Below, piece after piece: positions 36,325 through 45,619 of a DNA stretch of 64,000 bases. The notes under the pieces are model-generated. The model made no database searches, was not told the origin of the DNA, and was given only the letters and a program-made list of their open reading frames with translations. Each line of letters starts with the position of its first letter. The first letter of the stretch is position 1. The stretch comes from Symbiodinium sp. CCMP2592 (Eukaryota > Sar > Dinophyceae > Suessiales > Symbiodiniaceae), in the NCBI GenBank assembly GCA_905221615.1, contig CAJNDT010000133.1:1-64000 (forward strand), given 5' to 3'. Made by a program: the position numbers and the translations under genes.

Positions 36325-36615
36325 GCCTAAACGCTAAACCCCTAAAGGATTCCTAAACCCTGAACCCTTAAAGGATTCCTAAACCCCAAACCCTCACAAA
36401 GGATTCATTCCTAAACCCTAAACCCTTAAAAGATTCCTAAACCCCAAACCCTTAAAGGCTTCCTAAACCCTAAACCCTAAAAGCAAGCTTCCTAAACCCC
36501 AAACCCGTAAAGGCTTCCTAAACCCCAAACCCCTAAAGGCTTCCTACACCCTAAACCCTTCAAGGTTTCTTAAACCATACTGTAAACCCTTAAAAAAGCT
36601 TCCTAAACCCTAAAC
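36325..36615. repeat. 26-30-bp minisatellite built from telomere heptamers
   Basis: About ten tandem units have the plan TTCCTAAACCC(T/C)AAACCC followed by TTAAAGGA or TAAAGGC. Two CCCTAAA heptamers are fused to a short AAAGG spacer, and the composite was amplified. Confidence 0.85.
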
Positions 36616-36712
36616 TTCTCACACACTCCGCAGAAAGACGGCCGAGCTTCGCAACGGCGTCGCCCGTCCAGGGGGCCCCGAGCTCCAGGGCCTTCTGCTG
36701 CACCTGCAGCTA

Positions 36713-36772
36713 CGGCTTAGGGTTTAGGGTTTAGGGTTTAGGGTTTAGGGTTTAGGGGTTTAGGGTTTAGGC
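36713..36772. repeat. Interstitial TTTAGGG array
   Basis: Seven to eight almost perfect TTTAGGG units, the cleanest telomere-like array in the window. It faces opposite to the CCCTAAA minisatellite 100 bp upstream. Confidence 0.95.
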
Positions 36773-36794
36773 TTCTTTGTTTGTTTAAAGGGCC

Positions 36795-36960
36795 TCTTGT
36801 AAGGGGACTATATAGAGGCTTTCGGGTTTAGGGTTTATATAGAGGGTTCGATAAGGCTTTCTGGAAATTCACAGGTTCCATAAAGGCTTAAGGGTTTAGG
36901 GCTTATGTAAAGGGCTCGATAAGGCTTTCTAGGTGATGCTTCTATAAGAATCTTTCTATG
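36795..36960. repeat. About 75-bp imperfect duplication
   Basis: Two copies share GGGTTTAGGGTTTATATAGA then GGGTTCGATAAGGCTTTCT (second copy: TTTAGGGCTTATGTAAAGGG then CTCGATAAGGCTTTCT). Confidence 0.6.
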
Positions 36961-38270
36961 AGGTTTCTACAAGCGTGGATAGGAGCTTCATAAGCTTCTC
37001 GGGGGGGGTCCGAGAAGGCTCTGTGCTGAGTAACCCTGTGGTCACTCTTGGGGAGGGCAAGCTACACCCAGAACTCAAGGACCTTCTCGAGGATTGTGCT
37101 TGGAACGGCAAGGCGCAAAGAGTGTCTCCGGAAAGGCAGCTAGGGATGCAAACACTGAATTCTTGTGTACAGGGACCAGCGGAGGCACAAGCCTGTCTTC
37201 AAAACTCCGCCCGCCTACCTCCAACAGCTCCAAGCCTTGGACCCTAAACCTGTACCCAATCCGCCATGATCCGAAACACCTTTTCCCCCATCTTCGGAGA
37301 GAAGATCACGCTGAGATGCCTAAGACAAGCAACGAAACTGCAGTTTTACCTCCCACATGTTCACATGTACAATTTTCACATGCAAGCATCTTCTGGACCG
37401 CTGCAGAAGAAGAGGGCTTAGAGTTTTTGGGCTATGATGTAAGGAAGACTCCACTGAGCTCCAGCACTGTCTCGTTGAATCTTGCGAAAGTCTTCAGGTC
37501 GTACTTGATCTCCGAGGCTTTGCTAAAGAGGCCGCACCCCAGCATCGCCTGAAAGTGCCGAATGCAGCGATGGCGAAGGTCAAGGTGTGACCAGGTTTAG
37601 GGTTTAGGGTTTAGGGTTTGGGGTTTAGGGTCTACCGAGGAAGACTTCTCGCTTATGAAACTCATGAAACAATTTCTGGACGTAGACGTAGCCAATCACT
37701 CAATGCTTTTCTCCGCCAGCGCCTCATCAGACATGAAGGCGACTTTCTTCGGGAAAGCGCGGCATAACCTCTCTGTGGCTTGAGGCGGCTTCGAGATGCA
37801 ACTCCAAAACCCGGCCACGCTACCAGGACCTGCCCTTTGTTTCGGTATGGGTCATTCCCTTCGATTTGGGCGAAACAAGTTGAAAGGCCTGCAGCTTAAA
37901 ACGCAAGACCCCAAAAAACAAAAGTCGATAGCCCTGGAAAAATGAACCCGAACATTGAACGCCCAGCCAATCGCAAATCACCCAACCTTGCAGCAGGCAA
38001 GCACCAAAACCTCAAAACGCTGAGGCACCACCAAGAACCCCAAACCCAAACTAACCGAAACTCCTAAAGCCTCAACCCAAAACAACAGCACGTGCCCGTG
38101 AAGCGGTAGAGCCACAGGACCTAAAGCCCAGACCCTGAAACACCAAACCCAAGAGCCCCAATGCCCTAATGCCCCAAAACCCTAAAAACCCTCCGACCCT
38201 TGAGGCCTCAAACCAGGCCAAAAGCTTCCACAGCTGCAAAGAAGAGCATCTACAAAAAAGAGCTTCTAAA
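36961..38270. other. Stretch without a confident gene
   Basis: A plus-strand frame at 37094-37552 (152 codons) is open but has no recognisable feature. A five-unit TTTAGGG array lies at 37592-37632. At 37870-38200 the sequence is rich in AAACCC/AACCCC phrases resembling decayed CCCTAAA repeats. Confidence 0.45.
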
Positions 38271-38275
38271 ATAGT

Positions 38276-38457
38276 GAGAATAGGGTTTTCGGGGCCTTGA
38301 AAGGGCTCTATCCAGGGGTTGCTATAAGGGTTATATAAGGGTAGTATAGGTATAGGGGCTTAATATTTAAAATAGGGTTTTCGGGGCCCATTATACTATA
38401 GTTCTAAAAAGGAACGCCCAAAAAAGTACGGGGGATTATGAAGGCCCCTATATTACC
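38276..38457. mobile_element. MITE family A copy with a partial copy upstream
   Basis: A complete copy occupies 38349-38457 (GTATAGGGGCTTAATATTTA at left, GAAGGCCCCTATATTACC at right). Just before it, 38276-38300 repeats the core GAGAATAGGGTTTTCGGGGC. An AAGGG/TATAAGGG phrase lies between, as at 27370 and 28660. This suggests nested or tandem insertion. Confidence 0.65.
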
Positions 38458-38907
38458 GGGCCCCAATGACCGATCTTCTGACGCGGGGCACCGCCGACGC
38501 GGTGGCCGGGCCAACTCCAGCCAGGGCGGCGTCCAAGGCCTCTTGAAATGCTTTGGGCTTTAGGGCCCTCAGGGTCCAGGGTTCAGGGTTCAGGGCCTTT
38601 AGGGTCTAAGGTGAAGGCCTTTAGGCCGAGGGTTGAGATGGAAGGACGAAGTTGATGGCAGTTCAGGGTTCCGGGTTTAGGGACGTAACGAAGGTCGCAA
38701 AATGTGAAGTATTCACTGGCTTGGTCGAATGATTTTTTCAAAAACAACAAGTTTTGCTATAAACCCCGGTAGTCATGACAGTTCGGAAGTACAAACTTAT
38801 GGTGCGGTGGGTGAAATCAGGAGCGAGCGGAACAAGGATGAAACAGGTCATGCATTTCAGAGATGTGGCGGACAATGAAAGTATGCTACGTGTAGACAAA
38901 CAGACCA

Positions 38908-38991
38908 GGGTTTGGGGTATATCATACTACCATAAAATAGTAAGGAGCCCCGCCCAAAATAGTAGCGGCAATTATTTAGGCCCCTCTCTTA
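38908..38991. mobile_element. MITE family A, left-truncated copy
   Basis: The core GGTTTGGGGTATATCATACT and right end CAATTATTTAGGCCCCTCTC are present. The left terminus is missing. Confidence 0.6.
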
Positions 38992-40992
38992 CCGCCTGCC
39001 TTCAGGGCCTTTGCCGGATCCTCTTCGATGCTCTCTGAAGCAGCCCTGAGCCAGCGGTCTGAAGCAGATTGCAGGCTCAAGGACAAGGGACCACAACAGC
39101 ACCAACTGGAGCGATTGCAGCCTTCGCGCCGAAGTAACATGTAGGCAACGAACTCACGTGCCCAAATAAAATAGATCGGCGACCTTCGGCAAAAGCCAAA
39201 GCCCTATTAACAGCGTGTTAAGACAAAGTGGCCTAACAATGCCGGGTTTGCGATGATCCTGGGGACGGATTCGGCTCGACTACCTCCGAAAACCCTTTCG
39301 TTCATCAGAGCTTAGAACTCTGCGGGCTGAGGCTCGCAAAAGCTTTCTTCACAGCTTGCTCAGAGTTCGACTGCACCTCGCGACGGGTCTCAGGGAGAGC
39401 GGGAGATCCAGAACCGGAACATCTGAACTCAGCAGACCACGGCGGAGGTGATTTCAGTGGCGATCACGACAGGAGGAAAAACAGGATGAGGACAAGGATG
39501 ACCATGTGGATGGTGACGACGATTGCATCAGACACGAGTATCACGATGACAGCGATGACGAGAAGCAGCAGGATGAGGCGGGTGAGGGCCAATGCAAAAG
39601 TGCCAGATCTCCGGTAAGCTGTGTCGACTTAGTGCCGGAAGTAGAATCTTGGAGCATTTGTGCCAAGGGGTTGGCTTGAGTCGTACTCGTCCGAAAATTA
39701 CCAGCTGTGGCTACTTGAACATCAACTAAGCATTTAAGATGTTCATGCCAGCAGCACAATAGTTATGCAGACTGGACCCACGACAATTAGTAAACATCAC
39801 GACTGAAATCAGAAATGTCGTCGCAATCATTGATCGAGTAGTACACATGATCGTACGGATACATTGCACTGGCTCTAAGACAGCAGCAGTTCTCTTCCCA
39901 TGTCCCTGCCTTTTGCAGGAGGCCTGGTCTGAAAGTTCCACGCGACAGCTTCCACTCCGCCACTTTGCAGACATAGGCCTTTCCGCGATTCCCGGAGCTT
40001 ATCATCTCTGGGTCCCAAACCGCGAGTCCACAGCACATGGCAATGCCTCAATCCCGAACCCCTGAAGCCCTGAGCCACCAAATCGCTTAAACCCCAAATC
40101 ATTGCAACCCTAGCACTGCTAATAACCTGAAGCAGATCCTCAAACGTTGGCGAATGTTCGGACGTGCATCTCTGTCTCTCTCTCACTTTGGCTTGTTCCC
40201 GTGGTCTCTATGAAGCTTCTTTCGCAAGGATGGTTTGGGCTTCGATGTTCTGGTTTCCGCGGGTTAGGATTTACTATACTGAACTTAGAACCCTAGCAAC
40301 AATTAAAATTTTAGCTGTTTCTTAGGGATTATAATAACCAAAAATTAAAAGCTATTTCTAAGTACCCCTAAGTTTAGGGTTTAGGGCCACAGTGTGCATA
40401 CATGGACGCAGCTTCCGACTGCGAACTCTGCCGGAGCGGAGGCGAGAACACGACTCTGCGCCGGCATCAACTTTCCTTGCCGACGGCGACTATCAAAACG
40501 CTTCATGGCATGCCAACTTTCGATTCAGTGGCCACCCCACTTGGGCATTGGGCGAGCAGAGTGTTCGGGTTGATGCATTCGCGGGGTGTTAAGATAGAAA
40601 AAGCTACACTCGAAACGAAGAACCCTTATAACTTATTCTCTCGCTGGCAGTCTTGCTGATTTTCTAGACTTCCACCACATGCAAAGTGAAAGCTTGCGTG
40701 ACATGGCATACAGGCTCTGCGATTGTACCCGTCGGCCTTGTCAACTTCAGCGCCTTTTGCTTCCTCCGGGCCGTTGTTTTGCAATGGCTTGTTGTGGTTG
40801 GGACTTCGAGTTACGAATTTCGAAGCAACGGAGTAACGTAGGAATACGGCCAGTTGGTATGTTCTAGTGACTCGTATAGTTCTCGTCATAAGGCTCCCCG
40901 ATACGGGTAATCGCTCGGGCTTTACATTGCCTGGGATGGACACAAGCAACGAGCGCGTGCATGGGTTGAATCTTCGAATTTTGAGGATGACC
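38992..40992. other. Non-coding stretch before the retroelement
   Basis: No gene is recognised. Frames near 39787-40186 (minus) and 40402-40659 (plus) have no distinctive content. Confidence 0.5.
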
Positions 40993-41116
40993 CAACTTGG
41001 AGGGGCAAGGGACTTAGTAAGTAGGTTATAAGTAGAGTTATAAGTACCCTAAATGGAGTTACCCCAATGATAACCCGACTTATACACGACTTACTAAGTC
41101 CCCTGTCCCTCCAAGA
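40993..41116. mobile_element. MITE family B, copy 4
   Basis: AACTTGGAGGGGCAAGGGAC then TTAGTAAGT at left pairs with ACTTACTAAGTCCCCTGTCC then CTCCAAG at right. It lies 88 bp from the left edge of the retroelement. Confidence 0.75.
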
Positions 41117-41204
41117 AGGACGCAGAATCCTGCTCCGAAAGTTTCAGTGCGCAGTTTTGGTCCTTAAAGTTCCACCCTCCCCACCAATCCCCCAACAAAA
41201 ACAC

Positions 41205-41523
41205 ACACACTTCGGAATCACCCTGTTGGGGAAGGCAGATCGATACACACGGATAGCACTCAAATTTTTAAGGATTGCCAGCTGCTACGCCGAGCCCAGG
41301 CACATCCTCATGCGAACCCCCAGCTGCCACACTGAGCCCAGGAGCATCCGCATGACAGAATGAAGATACAGGTACGTTTACAGCACCACACCGCCAGGCT
41401 CTTCGTTGGCTGCCCCCTGACGGTGGGTGGAGCAGCCCCCTGCACTCTTCTACAATTTCAATCACACGCAGATGCAACTTCACAGAAAACCCGTGGACCA
41501 ACAGGGCTTGTGCCCACACACAC
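41205..41523 (-). repeat. Left (3') pseudo-LTR, 319 bp
   Basis: It matches 47237-47555 at a constant offset of 6032 without mismatch. It starts ACACACTTCGGAATCACC and ends in CCCACACACAC. It includes two 42-bp imperfect tandem units from 41278 (CCAGCTGCTACGCCGAGCCC and CCAGCTGCCACACTGAGCCC). Its left edge abuts an AC run preceded by CAACAAAA. Confidence 0.95.
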
Positions 41524-41677
41524 CACCCGGCCCTTCCAGGACCAGGATGGCAGTCAACACGAGTAGATTTGTAACGACCTGCACTGCACGCAAATACTGT
41601 CCCGCTCATGTTTTTCCCGACGCCTGCTCCACGACACTGCTGAAATTGAAACTCCCGAGCCTGCTGTTTTGACTTGC

Positions 41678-44416
41678 TCACACAACTGACCGAAACCTTT
41701 TGGCCTTTGCTGGAAGAGCCCGGTGCAATTCGTGACGGCTAAACCCCAGTTCCAAATATTTGTGGGAAAGTGCACGAATTTGAGCTGGCACATCCTGTTT
41801 TGGATACACCTGCGCTGCCACGATTAACACCCTTGCACGATATGACGCAAGATTTGCATTTGCAGACCCTGCGCTTTGCGGAACTCTGTACTGCCAGTTT
41901 TCTTCAGGAATGTCAAACGTTACACGGCGATCATGCACAGACACCCGACACCCCAACAACTCCTCCACGTTACATGCTTCGAGCATTACCGGAGGCCCAT
42001 AGAAGGTAGGCATCACCAACTTTTGAAAAGCATCGCCTTTCAAGCACGTTCGAGGAAACAGCAGAAAGCGATTGTCGACATACCGGAGAAACCAACAAGC
42101 CAAGCGATCAGAAGCCCAGCATTGCCTCAACCCCCGGACCCAACAATCTTCCTCCATGCAGACCGCGATGTTGCACAAACTTGGTGACAGCTGATTGCCT
42201 ATTGGGCTGCCTCTCCTCTGGGCAAAGCATCGGCCAAGCACTGTGAAAGATGCAAACGAAAAGGAGAGCTCGATGATCCTCAACACGTCACCCGCAAAAA
42301 CTTTTCGACAAGCCGATGCTCTGTTTTTCATAGGCTTTCCACGTAGGACACGTCCATATGAAGAAGCTGACTTTTCATCGACGGTGAACCAAAACTCTCC
42401 TCGGTTTTTCCCGCCTGACTGCTTGTTGTCAAAAAACCTGTCCAACGCGAGTTCGCAAGCACGCTTTAAGCGTGACACTGGGATAGAAGTGAAAAATCCA
42501 GCGAGATCGTCATTGACCGTCACATACTCTTGCGCTTTAGCATGAGACAAGCGGTCGAGAAAGCCATGAAGCGAAGACCACAACTCGTGCAGCTTCAGTT
42601 TGCCAAAGTTCGCAGGGAAAGCAACATGACAGACTTCATTCAGCACGCAAGCCACAATCTTGCACAACCGACTCAAACACGACCCGCGAAAGTTGATGAT
42701 TGACCGAGCCTGCTTGAAATCTTTTTTCTTTTTCAAAAACACATAGGCCTTGGGTAGCACATACGTCTCTTTGATACCCCACGCGTACCGAGATTTCAAC
42801 TGACAAGGTATGGCATCAAAAGCAGACTTCGCAATGGAATAAGGATGACCTGCAAGTTCACAGTACACGTCCTTGTCCTCAAACGTACTCAACACTGCGG
42901 AACGGTACAACTGCGGACAGAAAACCATGATTTGGTTGTAAGCGTGGTCTCGAGAGTGAACAACCAGGTCCTCCATCTCTTGGGCCGCCCTGAGAACGTC
43001 AGACACGGAGAATCGTCCAGACACAGCTTTGACATGTGCACGAAACTCAACGCTCAGAAATTGCAACCACTGCTGTACGACCTCGTTGACTGGTAAATGG
43101 TGGTGCTCAGCCCACTTGCCAACCTCTTGCACAGAAATGTCCTTGTACCTTTGGTAGCGAGGGAAAAAACAACAGCCTGCAGACGACCCGAGAAGACGTC
43201 GCAAATGTCTTGATACCGACAACCGCGAGGCTGGTGATGCAACGTGGCCGTCTATGCACTCAAGCTCCGGATGTTTTTGCAGCACGGACTGGCAACGACA
43301 CAGCTCCTCACCTGGGCACTGCGAAAACTTTTTTAGCCACAGTCGAAATGTAAAGAGTTTTTCGCCCACCGATCCATGCCTTTTTTCAATAACATCCTTC
43401 GTCGGCAGATGAAACGGCAACGCCTTGTGTGCAAACGTTTTCCGAACGTGCACAACCCATTTTTTCACATTTTGTTTGAAAAACTTGTTCGCAAGCAACG
43501 GAATTGCTAAAGATTTGGCGAATCGTGGGACTGCCAGCCCCTTGTACACAAGGACAGCACGCAACCGTTTTTTTGCAACACCTCGGTATGGCTCCTCCAA
43601 GGCGCTTGCCAGTCTGTCCAATGCATACAAGTTTAGACTGTTCGTCTGAGCTGCGAGTAACTTCTGCATTTGCCATCCTTGCCCGTCCAACTGAGATAGA
43701 AGAAACAAGATTGACCACGCCGATGATCTGGAGAGAATTTTACCACCCTGTGAACCAAATTCAGTCACAACCTTTTGGATTGTTTTTGACCGCCTTCTCA
43801 ACTTCAAGAACAACCTCTTACCGCACCTTTGGGCAGCAGCTGCATGCTTCTTCGCTACTTTCTGGACGGTAACGTGGTCTCCTTTAAAGACCAGTTTGTT
43901 TGAAAACGGATAGTTTAAAGGTGGACGCCAGTTCTGTACAAAGAGATGTTCCAATGTCCACGCTTGCGCGTAGGAGCTTCCAGCGGCCAAGACAATCGGG
44001 ACGAAATCGAAAAAGTTTTGGCGACAAAACCACCACTTCACAGCAGGCTCAGCTTGAACAAAAGAGGATTGAAACAATTGGTCGTGTTTTCGGACTCGAG
44101 CATACTCGCGTTCGAACATCCCGACTTTCGTGGATCCAATGTAGAACATGTGAGAGCTAAGAGAAAACCGGCGCCTGGAGCAACTCTCAGTAACACCAGG
44201 CACGCGAATGTAGACAACGAGACTCTGATTGAAAAACTGCCAACTATAGCTTCGAGGTGAGACATTTTGACGCAGCAACCTTCGCTTCCACTCAGCGGCC
44301 TTGAAAGACAACCTTTCGGCAGAAAACAACACAGTTAGCCACACAAAGCCGGCTACGTACAAGGCAGCCCGCTTGATGGCTTTGTTTGGAAAAAGCAAGG
44401 CACACTGTAGCACCAT
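41678..44416 (-). CDS. GIY-YIG endonuclease-reverse transcriptase of a Penelope-like element
   Basis: This 912-aa protein would nick the target and copy the element RNA into the genome. Residues about 65-170 form a GIY-YIG nuclease: VVY at 67-69, YIGST at 92-96, arginines at 107 and 109, catalytic-type Glu156 in LEHLFVQNW, and PPLN at 165-168. The linker has the CxC motif (LCRC, Cys373 and Cys375). The RT shows a KKKKDFKQARSIINFRGS fingers motif (562-579), motif A DDLAGFFTSI (636-645), motif B QRRGSPIGNQLSP (733-745) and motif C RYVDNRFLL (778-786). About 85 residues separate motifs A and B, which resembles the insertion-in-fingers domain of telomerase-like RTs. Motif C has Asn782 where most RTs have the second Asp. 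The frame continues upstream without a stop to TGA 44462-44464, so the true start may differ from the ATG used. All internal codons are open and the stop is TGA. Confidence 0.9.
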   Translation of the reverse strand: MVLQCALLFPNKAIKRAALYVAGFVWLTVLFSAERLSFKAAEWKRRLLRQNVSPRSYSWQFFNQSLVVYIRVPGVTESCSRRRFSLSSHMFYIGSTKVGMFEREYARVRKHDQLFQSSFVQAEPAVKWWFCRQNFFDFVPIVLAAGSSYAQAWTLEHLFVQNWRPPLNYPFSNKLVFKGDHVTVQKVAKKHAAAAQRCGKRLFLKLRRRSKTIQKVVTEFGSQGGKILSRSSAWSILFLLSQLDGQGWQMQKLLAAQTNSLNLYALDRLASALEEPYRGVAKKRLRAVLVYKGLAVPRFAKSLAIPLLANKFFKQNVKKWVVHVRKTFAHKALPFHLPTKDVIEKRHGSVGEKLFTFRLWLKKFSQCPGEELCRCQSVLQKHPELECIDGHVASPASRLSVSRHLRRLLGSSAGCCFFPRYQRYKDISVQEVGKWAEHHHLPVNEVVQQWLQFLSVEFRAHVKAVSGRFSVSDVLRAAQEMEDLVVHSRDHAYNQIMVFCPQLYRSAVLSTFEDKDVYCELAGHPYSIAKSAFDAIPCQLKSRYAWGIKETYVLPKAYVFLKKKKDFKQARSIINFRGSCLSRLCKIVACVLNEVCHVAFPANFGKLKLHELWSSLHGFLDRLSHAKAQEYVTVNDDLAGFFTSIPVSRLKRACELALDRFFDNKQSGGKNRGEFWFTVDEKSASSYGRVLRGKPMKNRASACRKVFAGDVLRIIELSFSFASFTVLGRCFAQRRGSPIGNQLSPSLCNIAVCMEEDCWVRGLRQCWASDRLACWFLRYVDNRFLLFPRTCLKGDAFQKLVMPTFYGPPVMLEACNVEELLGCRVSVHDRRVTFDIPEENWQYRVPQSAGSANANLASYRARVLIVAAQVYPKQDVPAQIRALSHKYLELGFSRHELHRALPAKAKRFRSVV

Positions 44417-44461
44417 GCAAAGTGTGGTTAAAAGAGAAAAACACCGGTACGAAGCGGGACA

Positions 44462-44464
44462 TCA
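44462..44464 (-). other. In-frame TGA between the SR-rich ORF and the RT ORF
   Basis: The sequence reads GCT AGC TGA TGT CCC GCT on the minus strand. Downstream the same frame stays open for the next 15 codons and then through the whole RT ORF. Reading through would give a 1260-codon fusion. TGATG here also overlaps the stop with an ATG, but that ATG is out of the RT frame. Every ORF of the element ends in TGA, so a general reassignment of TGA is unlikely. Confidence 0.9.
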
Positions 44465-45460
44465 GCTAGCGAGAACATGCGCTGCCGCAATGATGCGGAT
44501 CAACTCCTTGTCCTTTGCAGAAGAAGCTTGCTTTACACTCAAACCCCACTCAGCAGCAACGTCCGGGAGGCTTGCCAACTGCGGTTCCGACAACTGTTTG
44601 AAAACTTGCTCCGCGTCTTTGATGGCCGTTTTGATGGACGCTTCTTTCTTCTTGGGCAACTTCCGGATCCAAGCATTGACGCCCTGGGCGGTGACGGTGG
44701 CGGGGTAGTTTTCTCTCAAAGGCTTGACTCCCGAGTCGTTCTTCACAAGGGGTGACGAAGTCACGTGCTCAACGGGCAAGTTGTTACCACCTCGGCGAAG
44801 ACGCTTGCTGGTCGGCGGGGCAGGCGAGCGCGAGGGAGACGACTTTCGAGAAGCAGCCTTTTCTGCTTCAAGCTCTTTCACCCTTTTTCGGAGCTCTGCA
44901 ACTTCATGAGCATCAGACGATGAACACGGCGGGGCATGAAATTTTCGGATAACACTCAACGCTTCTGTAGCCAATTCCTGCACTGCTTTGTTCTTGCCGT
45001 CCTTGTCGATTGGATTGTCTCCGTACTTTTGGAACCACCGGTTGAAAGCGGCACTCTCGATGTCCAAATGTTCAGTGCGACACAACCGCAACAAACTGTC
45101 TGCCAGCTGAGCTTCACGAACTGAACGAGCGAAGACAACACTCACGAAAGCCCCTGCTGACAAGGCTCTCAAGTTGTGGTTCTCCCAGCCCAAATAGCAC
45201 AGTTCATGAACTTTGACACTATCCACAGGACGATTGGCAAGACCAACTTGTTGAGACCACGGTGTTGAGCAAACGTTCCGGTAGAACTGGCGACCAAAAC
45301 ACGAATTTTTGTCGATGTACTTCTGGTCGTGCTGGAAAGAAGCAGGAAGGTCCAACTTGTGCTCTTTGCGCCCATGACCGTGCGGACTTTCAAACTCCAC
45401 ACGGCTTGTGCGACGACGTGCCACTGGAGATCGAGACCGAGAGGAATCACGCCTAACCAT
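44462..45460 (-). CDS. SR-rich coiled-coil protein, second ORF of the retroelement
   Basis: This protein of 332 aa is probably a nucleic-acid-binding partner of the RT. It starts with an Arg/Ser domain (RRDSSRSRSPVARRRTSR, residues 3-20). A possibly globular region follows (about 45-175), then a predicted coiled coil (HEVAELRKRVKELEAEKAAS, 185-204). A second Ser/Pro/Arg linker contains a nuclear-localisation-like SKRLRRG (218-224). The C-terminal part is helical and basic (WIRKLPKKKEASIKTAIKDA, 264-283). The ATG lies 30 bp after an in-frame TAG. Its stop TGA is in the same frame as the RT ORF, with 15 open codons before the RT ATG. No homologous family is recognised. The role is inferred from composition and position, by analogy with ORF1 proteins of other non-LTR elements. 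Confidence 0.75.
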   Translation of the reverse strand: MVRRDSSRSRSPVARRRTSRVEFESPHGHGRKEHKLDLPASFQHDQKYIDKNSCFGRQFYRNVCSTPWSQQVGLANRPVDSVKVHELCYLGWENHNLRALSAGAFVSVVFARSVREAQLADSLLRLCRTEHLDIESAAFNRWFQKYGDNPIDKDGKNKAVQELATEALSVIRKFHAPPCSSSDAHEVAELRKRVKELEAEKAASRKSSPSRSPAPPTSKRLRRGGNNLPVEHVTSSPLVKNDSGVKPLRENYPATVTAQGVNAWIRKLPKKKEASIKTAIKDAEQVFKQLSEPQLASLPDVAAEWGLSVKQASSAKDKELIRIIAAAHVLAS

Positions 45461-45619
45461 GCTTTCGACAGCGCGGCGAAGGGGACAACACTACACTACG
45501 AACCACACTACAGGAAAAGGTCACGTCGAGACGCGATGTGCAACATGTGCATTCTGCAGACAATGCATGCAAGAAACCGCGGTGCAGACTTGTTTGACGA
45601 GGACAGCACCGTAAACGAC

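Noticed and set aside
36230..36330. Possible tRNA-like GGGTTCGAAA box on the minus strand
   Set aside because: No matching A box, anticodon stem or acceptor stem could be assembled around it.
37094..37552. 152-codon plus-strand frame
   Set aside because: No recognisable domain and no splice or neighbour evidence.
41205..41523. Hammerhead ribozyme in the pseudo-LTR
   Set aside because: No CUGANGA plus GAAA core was found on either strand, in agreement with the reported absence in this clade.
41524..41677. SECIS element downstream of the RT ORF
   Set aside because: An ATGA occurs, but the paired GA and apical AA could not be placed at proper spacing by eye. A covariance search would be needed to settle it.
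42195..42545. Plus-strand frames inside the retroelement
   Set aside because: Shadows of the 912-codon RT ORF, with no domain-like content. The GIY-YIG and RT motifs lie on the minus strand.
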